Source of the DNA: Prosthecobacter sp.
GTDB taxonomy: Bacteria > Verrucomicrobiota > Verrucomicrobiia > Verrucomicrobiales > Verrucomicrobiaceae
Direction: 5' to 3'
DNA length: 64,000 bases
Assembly: GCA_021733925.1 (NCBI GenBank)
Contig: JAIPJY010000005.1
Location: forward strand, 124,001 to 188,000
Part shown: in pieces, positions 18,323-29,300 of the stretch
Layout: each line of letters starts with the position of its first letter
Numbering within the stretch: the first letter of the stretch is position 1
Notes under the pieces: model-generated
The model's database searches: none
What the model was told of the DNA's origin: nothing
What the model saw: only the letters and a program-made list of their open reading frames with translations
Translations under genes and position numbers: made by a program

Positions 18323-20379
18323 TTGGTCCCTCCTGACTTGAGGTTTTGATCAAAGACGAGATCGGTTTCGGGGAAGGTCTTGCCACTGCGCATGGCGGCT
18401 TCGGTTTCGCGTTTCACATCCTCGTCGATCCAGTGCACATGACTGGACATCGGCAGCTCGCTGATGGCGACGTTGAAGGTCTTTGCCGGCCATTGCACCC
18501 AGCGCCAGTAGGCCACGCGGTAGTAGTTCTGCTCGTAGGCGGGAATCCACGGCGCTTCGTCGTGGATGATCTGATCAGCGCCCCACGAGGCGACGCGGAT
18601 GGCCTCAATCGTGGTCGCGTGGCGTTCATCCTCGCAGAACTTGTCCATGCGCGGATCGGCGAAAGAGCAGAGGTTGTTCGTATTTGGCCGGGGTGTTTTG
18701 CCGTCTTCCATGAAGGCGTCCTTGGAATGCCACCCCTGATAGTGGTCGGGAATCGGCGGGGTGACGCTGAAGGCCACGGAGGCGAGCTGATGCTTCTTTT
18801 GCGTCACTTTTTGGAAGTAGGCCGTGCTGTCCATGCCTTCGAGCTTGTACTCGAGCCCGCACTTGATCGCCTCTTCCTTGAGCCGCTGCATGACCTTCTG
18901 CACAATCTCTGATTTCCGGTGCAGGATCGTGAGTGACAGGCGCTCGCCCTTGTCGTTGATGAGCACACCGTCGTTGCCCTGCTTCGTGTAACCTGCCTTG
19001 GCAAAGTGCTCACGCGCGATCTGCACGTCAAACGGGCGCGCTTTGATCGGCGGATCACCGATGAGCGGAAAGCCCTGGCTGAAGGTGTTGAGCCGCTGGA
19101 AGTCGCCGCGCAGGTCGAAGTCGATGACCTTCTGATAGTTTGTCGCGTAGCAGAGTCCAAGGCGGATTTCCTTATTGTTCAGCGGCGGCATCGCCAGATT
19201 CAGCCACAGGCCGGCCTCGGAGCCGGGCCAGATGTTGTAGAATTTGGCCTTGTGGATGTAGCCGTTGAACACCTCGGGAATCTCCAGCTTTTCATACCAG
19301 TACTCCGGGATGCCCATCATGAGCTGCTCCACGTCGAGCTCGCCCTGGCGGAACAGCTCCAGCACCTTTTCCTGCAGCCGCACCACGCGATAGACGATGT
19401 GATCAACGTTGTAGCGGTTGCGGTAGAATTTTTTGTCCTTCGCCCACCAGTCTTTCACACGGGAGAGCGTCACGCTGCGGCCGAAGTGAATGTCCTCCTC
19501 ATGGATCACATAGGCTCCGGCAGTGGGGCGGCAGCGCCACTGGTAGCGCTGCTCAAAGTCCGGCCCGAACTCGCTGTAAAAGCGGCTGGAGAGCGGCGTG
19601 GTGCTCACATAGTACGGTGCCAGCGGTTTGGGCTCCGTGAGAGAGATGGACAGCGTGTGCTCATCGTAGCGCGTGATGTTGGCGTAGTTCTCCGCATACC
19701 ACTGGTTGCCGAAGGGGTTCTTCGGATACTCGCTGAGCTGCATGTAAAACTGCGTGAAAAAATCATCCGCCGTGATGGGCGTGCCGTCGGAGAAGGTCGC
19801 CTCCGGATCGAGCCGGAAGTACACCGTGCGGTTGTCTGGCGAAACCGCCCACTCTTTGGCGATGCAGGGGATCACATGGCCCGTTTCGGGATGCAGATTG
19901 ATCAGCGCCATCTCGACGTCGTCATACTGGTAGCCGCGGAAGGAGCTGTTGCCGTTTTCGCCGAGGATGCGCAGCGTCGGCGGGAAGGAGAGAATGTACT
20001 GGCGCATCGTGCCGCCTTTCTTGGCATTCGCATCGCCGATCTCGGGCTCGTCCATGCCGTTCTCCCATTTCAAATCGGTGGGGATGTCCTCCGGCTTGGC
20101 GAAGGTGAAGTACTCCGGGTGCTGCAAACGCTCACGGGTGGCGGTGAGCTGCGCTTCCAGGTCCGCCTTCGCCACCGCATCGGTTTCCTTGGCGATCTGG
20201 GCGGGCAGTTCCTTCTCCTGGTTCTGCAGGCCCGCGAGCACCTTCTTGTTGTAGAACTCCCAAAAGGCGTCGCGCTCCTTGGTGCCGTCATAGGGCGGGA
20301 AATCCGCCGCATGCAGTGCACCGCCTAGCAGCGAGGCGAGCAGGACGGTGAACAGCGAACTGGAAACGGAAAACTTCAT
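18319..20379 (-). CDS. Peptide ABC transporter solute-binding protein (family 5, YejA-like)
   Basis: 686 residues with a signal peptide ending LLGGALHAA. Residues ~25-85 form an unusual charged helical, probably coiled-coil, segment before the SBP_bac_5 domain begins ([57 protein letters not shown]). The long form and the order permease-permease-SBP-ATPases resemble Yej-type oligopeptide importers. It lies in the middle of the operon rather than first, sharing four-base overlaps on both sides. Confidence 0.88.
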
Positions 20380-21896
20380 TGGTAGGTCGTGAATTTTTTC
20401 GGATCAAAGGCCTCCCGCAGCGCCTCACCGACAAACGTGACAAGCAGCAGGATGAACACCATCGCTGCGAACATCGAGACCGAGATCCACAGCGCGGAGA
20501 GGTGGTTGATGCCGTCATCAAACAGCCAGCCCCATTGCGGATACGTTTCCGGCAGTCCGAAGCCCAGGAAGGCCAGCGCGGTGAGTGATGAAATGATGCC
20601 AGCGACGCTGAAAGGCACATTCGTGACCACCGTGGCCAGCATGTTCGGCAGCAGGTAGCGTGTGAGGATGCGCCACGTGCTGGCTCCCTGCAGGCGTGCG
20701 GCGGCGATGTAGTCGCGCTCTTTTTCCTTGTAGGCCAGTGCGCGCAGCGAGTAGGTGAGGCTCGTCCACGAAAACAGGCAGATCACGCCGAGCAGGATGA
20801 CGAGATTCATCTCCGCCACGGTGATGATGCTCACCACGATCATGACGATGTACAGGAAGGGCAGTTCTTCGATGATTTCGATGATGCGCTGGAAGGTGAT
20901 GTCAAACACACCGCCGAGAAATCCCATCAACGAGCCAATGATGAGACCGACACCGTAGGTGAAAGCCAGATACAGCACGATGGCTTTCAAATTGACCTGC
21001 CAGCCACCAAAAATCTGCGCCAGCACATCCCAGCCCTTGCTGTCCGTGCCGAGGTAGTGCTGCGCCTTCCACAGGGGCGGGATTGGCGGATAAATCGTCA
21101 TCTCATAGGGGGTGACCGCCGCCTGCTCGAATTCTGCCTGCGGCATTTCGCCGGTCCACTTTTCACGTTCTTTGACACCTGCCTTGTAGAACGCGGAGAC
21201 CGCCAGACCACCGTTCTTGGCATAGCCCAGCGACTCGCCGTCCGGCACGCCTTTGCGGAAGCGCGTGTCCGTGTGCTTCAGTGTCGGCGCATCCACATAC
21301 GAGGTGCGCGCACGGCCGGAGAACGGCGTTTTGTCCCCCGGCTTGAACCATTGGCCGTCGCGTTGCTCCAGCGTGATGGACTGCAGCGTGTCGGAATCGA
21401 GCACGGGATCCCAGGGCACGATGGGCATCAGCACAAAGCCCCGCTGCTCCTTGCGCAGCACCTTTTTCAATTCGCGATAGTTCGCCTCCTGCTCACCTGG
21501 CAGTCCGAAATCCTGCGCCTGATAGCGCTTCTCCGCAAAGGCCGGGAAATACGTCTTCCCATCGCAGCGCACCAGCAGCGCCCGCTTGCCGACAATGGCC
21601 TGGTCGAGCATCGCCACCGCGACGAGCGCCAGCAAAATGCGGAACGACCACCAGCCACGGCCGATGCTGCGAAAGCGGCGGAAACGCTGCAGGGTCACCG
21701 GCGTCCAGCGAATCTCACGCGGCAGGAACAGCAGCCCGAGCACACCGCCGGCGATCATCACCAGCGAGCTGATCCAGCCAAACTCAGGACCCATGCTGAA
21801 GAACCACGCGACCGTCGGAATCAGCAGGTGGCACAGCCTGCCCAGAATGGCGAGCGAACCGAGCGTGATCGCGATGATGGAAAGTTTACGGTTCAT
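20376..21896 (-). CDS. Peptide ABC transporter permease (DppC/YejE type)
   Basis: 506 residues, longer than a typical DppC. Three or four hydrophobic segments in the first ~110 residues and a ~150-residue extracytoplasmic insertion (AEKRYQAQDFGLPGEQEANY, HTDTRFRKGVPDGES) precede the permease core. The core carries LGTDSKGWDVLAQI and the EAA-type loop (YIAAARLQGASTWRILTRYLLPN). The insertion is characteristic of YejE-like subunits. Its start shares one base with the stop of the upstream permease. Confidence 0.88.
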   Translation of the reverse strand: MNRKLSIIAITLGSLAILGRLCHLLIPTVAWFFSMGPEFGWISSLVMIAGGVLGLLFLPREIRWTPVTLQRFRRFRSIGRGWWSFRILLALVAVAMLDQAIVGKRALLVRCDGKTYFPAFAEKRYQAQDFGLPGEQEANYRELKKVLRKEQRGFVLMPIVPWDPVLDSDTLQSITLEQRDGQWFKPGDKTPFSGRARTSYVDAPTLKHTDTRFRKGVPDGESLGYAKNGGLAVSAFYKAGVKEREKWTGEMPQAEFEQAAVTPYEMTIYPPIPPLWKAQHYLGTDSKGWDVLAQIFGGWQVNLKAIVLYLAFTYGVGLIIGSLMGFLGGVFDITFQRIIEIIEELPFLYIVMIVVSIITVAEMNLVILLGVICLFSWTSLTYSLRALAYKEKERDYIAAARLQGASTWRILTRYLLPNMLATVVTNVPFSVAGIISSLTALAFLGFGLPETYPQWGWLFDDGINHLSALWISVSMFAAMVFILLLVTFVGEALREAFDPKKFTTYQ

Positions 21897-23194
21897 TACT
21901 CAAAGCGAATGCGTGGATCCAACTGTGCCGTGATCACATCCGAGAGCACGTTGCCGAGCATGAGCAGCAGGCCGCCGATCGTGACGGTGCCCATGACGAT
22001 GGGGTAGTCTTTTTCAAGCAGGGCGTTGAAGCCCATCAGGCCGAAGCCGTCGATGTCGAAGATGCGCTCGATCAAAAAGCTGCCGGCCACCAGGACGGTC
22101 AGCGCCTGTCCCATCGTGGCGGCGGCCGGAATGAATGAATTGCGCAGCGCATGGCCGATGACGGCCTTTTTAAACTCCACCCCCTTTGCCATCGCCGTGC
22201 GCACATAGTCGCTGGCCAGCTGGTCCAGCAGGTTGTTTTTCACCAGCATCGTCAGTCCGGCAAAACTCCCCACCATGTAGCAGCACAGCGGCAGAAAGGC
22301 GTGATGAAACAGGTCGTAGATTTTCCCGAAGAAACCAAGCGCGGAGAAATTCGCGCTCACAAAACCTTCCAGCGGGAACCAGCGCAGCCGTGCGGCAAAC
22401 ACGACCATCAAAAACACGCCGAGCACGAAGCCGGGAATTGCGTAGCCGAAGAAGATCAGCACCGAGGTGGCGGTGTCGGTGGGGGTACGATGTTTGATCG
22501 CCTTCAGCACGCCGAGCGGCACGCACACCAGATACGTCAGGATGATCGAAATGATGCCATAGAAGAGCGAGATCGGGAAGCGGCGCTTCATCATCGTCCA
22601 GACGGGCTCGCTGTAGCGCGTGGAGTCGCCGAGATTGCCCTCCAGCACACCGGCAAACTTCGGCTGGTAGATCAGCGCCACATAGGGCTGTGGTTTGTCG
22701 AGCTTCTGGCCTGGATTCGCCTTTTCCCATTCCCGCTTTTGCTGTTCGGGGGTGATGATGCGTGCGCGCCAGGCGGAGGTGTCCACACCCTGCAAGGGCA
22801 TGATGGCCGCTGCGTTATGGTCATCACGTTTCACCACGACCACATTGGCGGTTCCGGGCAGCTTGACCTCGGTTTCCAGCTTGCCGTCTGCGAAGTCGGA
22901 ACGTGAGCGGTTGATCTCTTTCGGCCAGGCGCCCAGCCAGGCCAGGTAGGCCAGGTGGAAGGGCTTGTCGTGGCCGTACTGCTCCTGCAGCTTCAGGAGC
23001 TGCGCCGGTGTCAGTCCGCTTGATTGCTGCCGGCTGCCGCCACCGTGCTGGCCGTCGGCTTTCATGCGTGCTTCCAGCAGCGCCTGCTCCATCGGTCCGC
23101 CCGGCGTGAAACGAATGATGAAAAACACCACCAGCGTCATGCCGACAAGTGTCGGCGGGATCAGAAGCAGGCGGCGAATTAAATAGGCGGTCAT
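21896..23194 (-). CDS. Peptide ABC transporter permease (DppB/YejB type)
   Basis: 432 residues and the first gene of the transporter operon. It starts MTAYLIRRLLLIPPTLVGM, the canonical DppB N-terminus, with FIIRFTPGGPMEQAL. A periplasmic insertion of about 100 residues (QHGGGSRQQSSGLTPAQLL to VDTSAWRARIITPEQ) follows, then the permease core with the EAA loop (DYVRTAMAKGVEFKKAVIGHALRN) and FLIERIFDIDGFG. It would form the channel with the YejE-like partner. A 138-base divergent region separates it from the aspartic protease genes. Confidence 0.9.
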   Translation of the reverse strand: MTAYLIRRLLLIPPTLVGMTLVVFFIIRFTPGGPMEQALLEARMKADGQHGGGSRQQSSGLTPAQLLKLQEQYGHDKPFHLAYLAWLGAWPKEINRSRSDFADGKLETEVKLPGTANVVVVKRDDHNAAAIMPLQGVDTSAWRARIITPEQQKREWEKANPGQKLDKPQPYVALIYQPKFAGVLEGNLGDSTRYSEPVWTMMKRRFPISLFYGIISIILTYLVCVPLGVLKAIKHRTPTDTATSVLIFFGYAIPGFVLGVFLMVVFAARLRWFPLEGFVSANFSALGFFGKIYDLFHHAFLPLCCYMVGSFAGLTMLVKNNLLDQLASDYVRTAMAKGVEFKKAVIGHALRNSFIPAAATMGQALTVLVAGSFLIERIFDIDGFGLMGFNALLEKDYPIVMGTVTIGGLLLMLGNVLSDVITAQLDPRIRFE

Positions 23195-23296
23195 TCAGGT
23201 TGTGGAACAGAAACCTCCGATAATACGCCGCTGCGCACAAGGATTTGTGTGTGATTTGAACGAATCATCATCCCATTTCGAAGAACTGCCCGATGC

Positions 23297-23324
23297 GAAG
23301 GCGCGTAATGGAGGTAACCTTCGG
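23297..23324 (+). promoter_or_regulatory. Inverted repeat in the leader of the first aspartic protease gene
   Basis: CGAAGG and CCTTCG flank a 16-base loop that contains GTAATGGAGG. The repeat ends 8 bases before the ATG at 23333 and could fold in the mRNA leader or bind a regulator. Weak evidence. Confidence 0.3.
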
Positions 23325-23332
23325 TCATCCGC

Positions 23333-24226
23333 ATGAAAACACTCTCCTCCCTTCTGCTCGTGTGTCTGCTGTCATCTTGCATGATGCCGTTAATGCCGGT
23401 GGGGTCGCAGAATCCTGGAGCGGATGTGGCGGTGCCGATGCAGCTGCGTGCTGGGACGCCGCATGTCATGGCCAGCATCAACGGCCAACGCACCATTCCT
23501 CTGCTGCTGGACACCGGAGCCACTCTGAGCGTGTTCGAGCCTGACGTGGCGACCGCCTGCGGTCTCCTTCCCTCCGGCGGGGGCAGGATGCAAATTCGCG
23601 GTGTTCATGGCACTGCGGGGGCCAGCCAGGCGGTGATGAGCACGATGGACCTCGGCCAATGGCACGCGACAAACGTGCGGTGCTTGGTGCGTGGCATTTC
23701 CAGCTCTCGACCCGGCGGGCTTGGCAGCGCCATCCTCGGCATGGATCATTTGCGCAAGCATTGCAGCTTTATGACCATTGATTACCAGCGCAACACAGTG
23801 GAGCTGGGTTTTTCACGTGCGTTTCAACCCACCCGCAGTGGGGTGACTCGCACGCCGCTGCGCTGGTCCATGGGCATGCCCGTTATTCGCGTCAGTTCAG
23901 GCGGCGTCACCTGGGATGCAGTGGTGGATTCGGGCTCTACTTGGGGCATCGTGATCAATCAAAGCACCGCCGCTCGTCTGGGCCATGCGCACGACGGCAT
24001 GGGCATGGGCCGAGGTCTGGTCTTGAGTGGTGTGGGCGGCAGTGTGCAGGCAGATCAGGTGGGTGCGCGCACGATTCAAGTGCCTTCGGCCACGCTGTGC
24101 GGGGAGACTCACCCCGGGGCGACCTTGTATGTCATGCCGGGGCCCATGCGCGTCGGTTCTCGGTTCTGGCAGGGCACGCGTCTGACGGTGGATTTTCGCG
24201 GCAATGCGCTCTGGCTGGAGCGTTGA
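23333..24226 (+). CDS. Two-motif aspartic protease, putative lipoprotein (paralog 1)
   Basis: 297 residues with a lipoprotein-type signal (LLVCLLSSC, Cys ~18). A first retropepsin-like lobe has the catalytic motif LLLDTGATLSVF and ends with the second-motif region SAILGMDHLRKH. A second lobe has WDAVVDSGSTWGIVI and LSGVGGSV, ending RLTVDFRGNALWLER. Two Asp motifs in one chain suggest an intramolecular pseudo-dimer, as in pepsins, rather than the homodimer of retropepsins. Substrate unknown. It is followed after 65 bases by a paralog with the same architecture. Confidence 0.8.
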   Translation: MKTLSSLLLVCLLSSCMMPLMPVGSQNPGADVAVPMQLRAGTPHVMASINGQRTIPLLLDTGATLSVFEPDVATACGLLPSGGGRMQIRGVHGTAGASQAVMSTMDLGQWHATNVRCLVRGISSSRPGGLGSAILGMDHLRKHCSFMTIDYQRNTVELGFSRAFQPTRSGVTRTPLRWSMGMPVIRVSSGGVTWDAVVDSGSTWGIVINQSTAARLGHAHDGMGMGRGLVLSGVGGSVQADQVGARTIQVPSATLCGETHPGATLYVMPGPMRVGSRFWQGTRLTVDFRGNALWLER

Positions 24227-24291
24227 GACCGCAACTCTTGTGCGCAGCGATGGTTGACAGCGGCAAGCCCTCAACGGATGGCTTACGCACT

Positions 24292-25338
24292 ATGAATCGT
24301 CTGCACTTCACCATCGTCCTAAGAATGGCACTGGCGATCAACACAATGACAAGTCTCACGGGATGTGCCGACTCGTTTGCGGTGAAAAATGAGGCGGTGC
24401 CGGAGGAAATGCAAAAGCAGCTGCAGGCGCAGGCGATTCCAGCATCTGAGTTCAAGATGACGGAAAAGGGCGGCGTGAACATCCGGACGCACAGCGTGCC
24501 GCCACCAGAGGGCATGCTCAAGGTGCCCATGTACTATGAGCAAGGCGTTCCGTACCTTAAAGTCAGCCTCAACGGTCACAAACCGAAAAAGTTCATGCTC
24601 GACACCGGCGCGGCCAGCAGTGTTTTCGATGCGGAGCAGGCGGTGGAATATGGCCTGCGCACCGTGCCGCAGATACGCCCCAACATGGCGGGAGTGCTGG
24701 GAATCGAGCCGGGCATGGCGGCGGTCATTCCGACTCTGCAGATCGGCACGTGGCGGCTGGAGAACCTGCCCTGCATCATCCGCATGCAGCGCACGGCCGT
24801 GGGCAGCGGCATTCTGAAGGAGCATCTGGGGATTTCCTTGTTGGGTGTGAATCTGGCGGCCAAACACTGCAAGTACCTCACGCTCGATTTTTTGAAGGAC
24901 GAGGTTGAGTTTGGTTTCACCCGCAGTTTTCCCGGGCCGGTGCGCAAACAAAAGCACAAGGCGAGCCTCAGCATGAAGCACGGCGTGCCGACGACGCTGC
25001 TCAAGTGCCGCAAGATTTCCTGGGAAGCCGTGGTCGATTCAGGATCTGTCTTCGGGGTGCAGCTGGACCGGCGCGTCGCCGAGGTTCTTGGCTATAAGAA
25101 TGGCGGTTGGGATGTGGGCGGGAACTACCTGATCACCGGTGTCGGCGGCGCACAGACACCGAAGGAGGCGAATGTGCGCGTGCTGGAGTTCAAAGCCCTC
25201 GGGCTGTTCGGATCCTATTACCCCTTCGCGCAGGTGGATGTGATGCCCGGGCCGTCACGTCTGGGCACCTATCTGCTGGAGGATTACCGTGTGACCCTGG
25301 ATTTTGAGCACAACGTGCTCTGGGTCGAGTGGGGTTGA
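24292..25338 (+). CDS. Two-motif aspartic protease (paralog 2)
   Basis: 348 residues from ATG 24292 (MNRLHFTIVLRMALAI); the frame is open farther upstream, but that part overlaps paralog 1. A putative lipobox is SLTGC. The first lobe carries FMLDTGAASSVF and the second carries WEAVVDSGSVFGVQL and LITGVGGAQ, ending YRVTLDFEHNVLWVEWG, collinear with the upstream gene. A predicted cell-envelope protease of unknown substrate. It ends 176 bases before the actA ATG, but a separate promoter intervenes. Confidence 0.78.
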   Translation: MNRLHFTIVLRMALAINTMTSLTGCADSFAVKNEAVPEEMQKQLQAQAIPASEFKMTEKGGVNIRTHSVPPPEGMLKVPMYYEQGVPYLKVSLNGHKPKKFMLDTGAASSVFDAEQAVEYGLRTVPQIRPNMAGVLGIEPGMAAVIPTLQIGTWRLENLPCIIRMQRTAVGSGILKEHLGISLLGVNLAAKHCKYLTLDFLKDEVEFGFTRSFPGPVRKQKHKASLSMKHGVPTTLLKCRKISWEAVVDSGSVFGVQLDRRVAEVLGYKNGGWDVGGNYLITGVGGAQTPKEANVRVLEFKALGLFGSYYPFAQVDVMPGPSRLGTYLLEDYRVTLDFEHNVLWVEWG

Positions 25339-25438
25339 AGAGAGGGGCGGCAAGAGCGGTCTTCAACGGCATTTTTTTGCGACAGAATCGCAATAGACAA
25401 GGATTGCATACAAAAGTTCAAAAAAATCAAGATGACGG

Positions 25439-25467
25439 TTGCAAACCTGCTCACGTCTCCCTATTCT
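25439..25467 (+). promoter_or_regulatory. Predicted sigma70-type promoter of the act-cox operon
   Basis: TTGCAA at 25439 and TATTCT at 25462 with a 17-base spacer. The expected start site is about 25474, giving a ~40-base leader before the actA ATG at 25515. Confidence 0.5.
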
Positions 25468-25474
25468 AAACTTC

Positions 25475-25494
25475 CTTGTGAAATTTTTCACAAG
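25475..25494 (+). promoter_or_regulatory. 20-bp palindrome at the expected start site of the act-cox operon
   Basis: CTTGTGAAA and TTTCACAAG are exact reverse complements separated by TT. The palindrome covers roughly +1 to +20 of the predicted transcript and lies 20 bases before the actA start, a position suited to a dimeric repressor. Confidence 0.55.
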
Positions 25495-25514
25495 CTCATC
25501 TGCCGACACTTTCT

Positions 25515-26321
25515 ATGGGTAACTTTTTTCCGCGTTGGACCAACTGGCTGCCGCTCAAGCTCGCCATTGCCGTCGTGTTCATTGCCTTCGGCGTGAGTGT
25601 CGGCATCGCCTACTACTTCACACCGAAATACACTCGCGTAGGTTATGAACCGACGCAGCCGGTGCCATTTTCACACAAGATTCATGCAGGACAGCTCGCG
25701 CTCGACTGCCGGTACTGTCACAGCTTCGTGGAGACCTCCAGCCACTCGAACGTGCCGACGAATCAGACCTGCTTCAACTGCCATGGCCCGGGCAAAGGCA
25801 ACATCCGCAGCAATTCTCCCAAGCTGGAGATGGTCATCAAAGCCAACGAAACCGGCAACTCGATCCCATGGGTCAAGGTCCACAAGGCGCCTGACTACGT
25901 CTATTTCAATCACAGCGCCCATCTCAACCGCGGCATCTCCTGCGTGAACTGCCACGGCAAGATCAACGAGATGGAAGTCGTCCGCCACGATCAGCCACAG
26001 TCGATGGGCTGGTGCCTTGACTGCCACCGCAATCCTGAGAAGAACCTGCGCCCCCTCGAGTTCGTCACCAAGCTGGACTATAAGCCTAGCGACCTGAAGC
26101 GTGATGAGTTTTATAAGACTCTCATCGACAAGAAGGTGCCGGCAGCCGATATCGCCACCACGATCGGCGGTGAAGGCGCCAAGGCTGACAGTCTTGAACA
26201 GATCGTCGCTCTCGCGGAGAAAACCTACGGTAAAAACGTGACCCAGACTGAAGTGGGCACCCAGATTAAGAAGCACTGGCAGATTCAGCCGCCGGAATCC
26301 TGCACCACCTGCCATCGCTAA
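25515..26321 (+). CDS. actA: ACIII subunit A, pentahaem cytochrome c
   Basis: 268 residues with an N-terminal membrane anchor or signal (LKLAIAVVFIAFGVSVGIAYYF) and five CXXCH haem sites: CRYCH, CFNCH, CVNCH, CLDCH and CTTCH, the last at the extreme C-terminus. This equals the usual haem count of ActA, the periplasmic electron-exit subunit of Alternative Complex III. It is the first gene of a 17.7-kb operon and is followed by actB after 24 bases. Confidence 0.95.
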   Translation: MGNFFPRWTNWLPLKLAIAVVFIAFGVSVGIAYYFTPKYTRVGYEPTQPVPFSHKIHAGQLALDCRYCHSFVETSSHSNVPTNQTCFNCHGPGKGNIRSNSPKLEMVIKANETGNSIPWVKVHKAPDYVYFNHSAHLNRGISCVNCHGKINEMEVVRHDQPQSMGWCLDCHRNPEKNLRPLEFVTKLDYKPSDLKRDEFYKTLIDKKVPAADIATTIGGEGAKADSLEQIVALAEKTYGKNVTQTEVGTQIKKHWQIQPPESCTTCHR

Positions 26322-26345
26322 CCCCCGCGCCCCTTTTACTGACAC

Positions 26346-29300
26346 ATGAAACGTATTTGGAAGCATCCTGAGGAGCCGCAGAACGCTAAGCGCTACTGGC
26401 GCAGTGTCGCCGAATTGGACCGTCGTGAAGATTTCTTGAAAAATCTGGGCCGTGAATTCCCCGAGGGGGACGTCCTGAACGAGGAAGAGCGTGAGAACAG
26501 CCGCCGTGAATTTTTGAAGATCATGGGTGCCAGCGTGGGCATGATGGGTCTGGCCAGCTGCCGCCGTCCCATCGTCAACATCCTGCCTTACACTCAGCAC
26601 GTTGAGTGGATGGTGCCGGGCAAGTCGCTGCTTTACGCCACCACCATGCCGCAAAACGGCGGTGCTGTGCCCATGGTGGTCACCACACATGAAGGTCGTC
26701 CGACGCACCTTTCCGGCAATCCGCTGCACCCGCTGGGTGGTGGGCTGAACAGTTTTGCACAGGCCTCCATTTTGGATCTCTATGATCCTGAGCGCTCTCA
26801 AAAGCCGATGGGTGCTGGCAAGGAACTCTCCTGGGCCAAGGCGAACGAACTGCTCACCGCAGCCATCGAGGAAGCGAAAAAATCCTCAGGTGCCAGCCTT
26901 GGCATCGTGATGGGTGGCTCCTCTTCCCCGACCTACCAGCGTCTGCTGGGTGAGGTGAAGGCTGCTTTTCCTCAGATCAAACTGTTCCAATACGAAGCAG
27001 TGGGTGGCGAAGGCCAGGCCGCTGCCAATAAGGAAGTGCTGGGTGCCGATGTGAAGCATTTCGTGAAGCTCGGCTCCGCGATGCGCATTCTCTCGCTCGA
27101 CTGTGACTTCCTCGGGGTGGACCCTGTGGCAGGCGAGCCTATCTCTGCTTTCACCAAGCATCGTGCCAAGGGTGAAAAGACGGCGGACAAGGACATGAAC
27201 CGTCTGTACGCCTTGGAAAATCGATACACGCTGACTGGCGCCATGGCCGATCACCGCAAGCCGCTCGCGGCAAGTCTCATCCCAGTCGCGGCAGCCGTGA
27301 TCGCGGCCCAGCTCGGAGACACCTCCGCCAAGGCATTGGCCGACACCGCGCCTGCCAGCCTCAAAGACTGGATCGCACCTGCGGTCCATGATTTGATCGA
27401 CAACAAAGGCAAGGCCGTCGTGCTCGCTGGCTCCCGCTACGGTGCGGAAGTGCATGCGCTGGTCGCTTCGATCAACAACGCCTTGGGCGCTTTCGGCTCG
27501 ACCATCGACCTCCTGCAAGCGCCTGCGGCTCCTGAGCTCGGCACTTTCGCCGACCTGCAGGCCGCCATCAGCGGTGGTCAGGTGAAAACACTCATTTCGC
27601 TGACTCCTGCCAGCCTTTACTACGATGCACCGGACGCTTCGGCTCTGGCCAAGCTCGTGACTGACAAAGGCGTGAAGCTGGTTCACGTCGGCACTCAGAA
27701 AAACGTCACGTCACGTCAGGCCGCGCTGCACATTCCTGCGGCTCATTATCTGGAAGTCTGGGGAGACGTGCGTGCCGCTGACGGCACCTACTCGATCGTC
27801 CAGCCGATGATCGCACCCTTGTATGACGGTGCCAGCCGTGTGGAAGTCCTGCTGGCTCTCCTTGGCCGTAAAAAGCTCGGCCCCGCCGAAGCTGCTGCGC
27901 CAGCCGCCGCCGGTGCCGCACCTGCTGCCCCCGCCGAAGACGCCGCCTACACCGCCGTGCGCGATACTTTCGCCACCGTGGCTGGCAGCCTCGACGAAAA
28001 GAAATGGAATTTCACCCTGCGTGACGGCTTCCTCAAAGGTTCCGCCTACGCCAAGGCTGCCTCCGCTCCGAATGTCGGCGCCATCGCTGGCATCGTTGCC
28101 AAAGGCACACCTGCGATCACGCCAACCGACGATTCCCTCGAAGTCGTCCTCGTGGCCGACTCCAGCGTCTATGATGGCCGCTACGTCAACAACGCCTGGC
28201 TTCAAGAAGCGCCCGATCCGGTGACAAAACTCACCTGGGAAAATGCGGCTTGGATTGGTTCCGTCACCTTCCGCCGTCTCGGTCTCAAAGAAGGACAGCA
28301 CGTCAAAATCACCGTCGGCGAGACTTCCATCGAAATCCCCGCCATCGAAGCCCCCGGGCATGTGTCCAACTCCATCACCCTGCCACTCGGCTACGGCCAG
28401 ATTGGTGTTGGCATGGTCAGTGGCGACCGCGGTGTGAACGCCTATGCCCTGCGCAAGCAGCCCGGCACGTTCGTTCTGAGCGGTGCCAAGATCGAAGTCC
28501 TCGCCACCATCGCTGAGCTCGCCATCACGCAGGCTCAGAACACGATGGAAGGCCGCGCGGTCTACCGTGAAGGCACACTCGAGACCTTCAACAAGGACGT
28601 GGCCTTCGCGCAGAAGACCGGCATGGACAGCCACATCCCGGAAAACATTTCCCTCTACAAAGGTCAGGTCGGGGTCAAATCCGAGACCAATCCTGAAGGC
28701 TTCGACTACGAGAAGCAGCATCAGTGGGGCATGTCGATCGATCTCAGCAAGTGCATTGGTTGCACGGCTTGCATCGTCGCCTGCCAGAGCGAAAACAACA
28801 TTCCAGTCGTCGGCAAGGACCAGGTCCGCAAAGGCCGCGTGATGCAGTGGATCCGTATGGACCGCTACTTCGCCGTGCCGAAGTGGGGTACCCACAAGAA
28901 CGAAGATGGCACCGTGGGTGTTGATCAGGAAAGCACCTGGGCCGAGGACAACGCGACGCCTGAGCAGCTGGAGAACGCCGAAATGGTGCACCAGCCGCTG
29001 GCCTGCCAGCAGTGCGAGTCCGCTCCGTGCGAAACCGTCTGCCCGGTGAATGCCACCGTCCACACGCCTGATGGCCTCAACGCCATGGCCTACAATCGCT
29101 GCATCGGCACCCGCTACTGCGCGAACAACTGCCCTTACACCGCCCGCCGCTTCAACTGGTTCGACTACAACAAGCGCAACCCGCTGATCGAAACCTCCGT
29201 GCTCGGCATGAAAGTTGGCAATCTTTACGCCGGTCCGCTGGGTGAAAAGCGCGAGGACGAAAGCCTCCGCCTCCAGCGCAATCCGAACGTCACCGTTCGT

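Noticed and set aside
23941..24291. An upstream extension of the second aspartic protease
   Set aside because: The in-frame upstream region lies inside the first protease gene; the ATG at 24292 is followed by a signal-like sequence.
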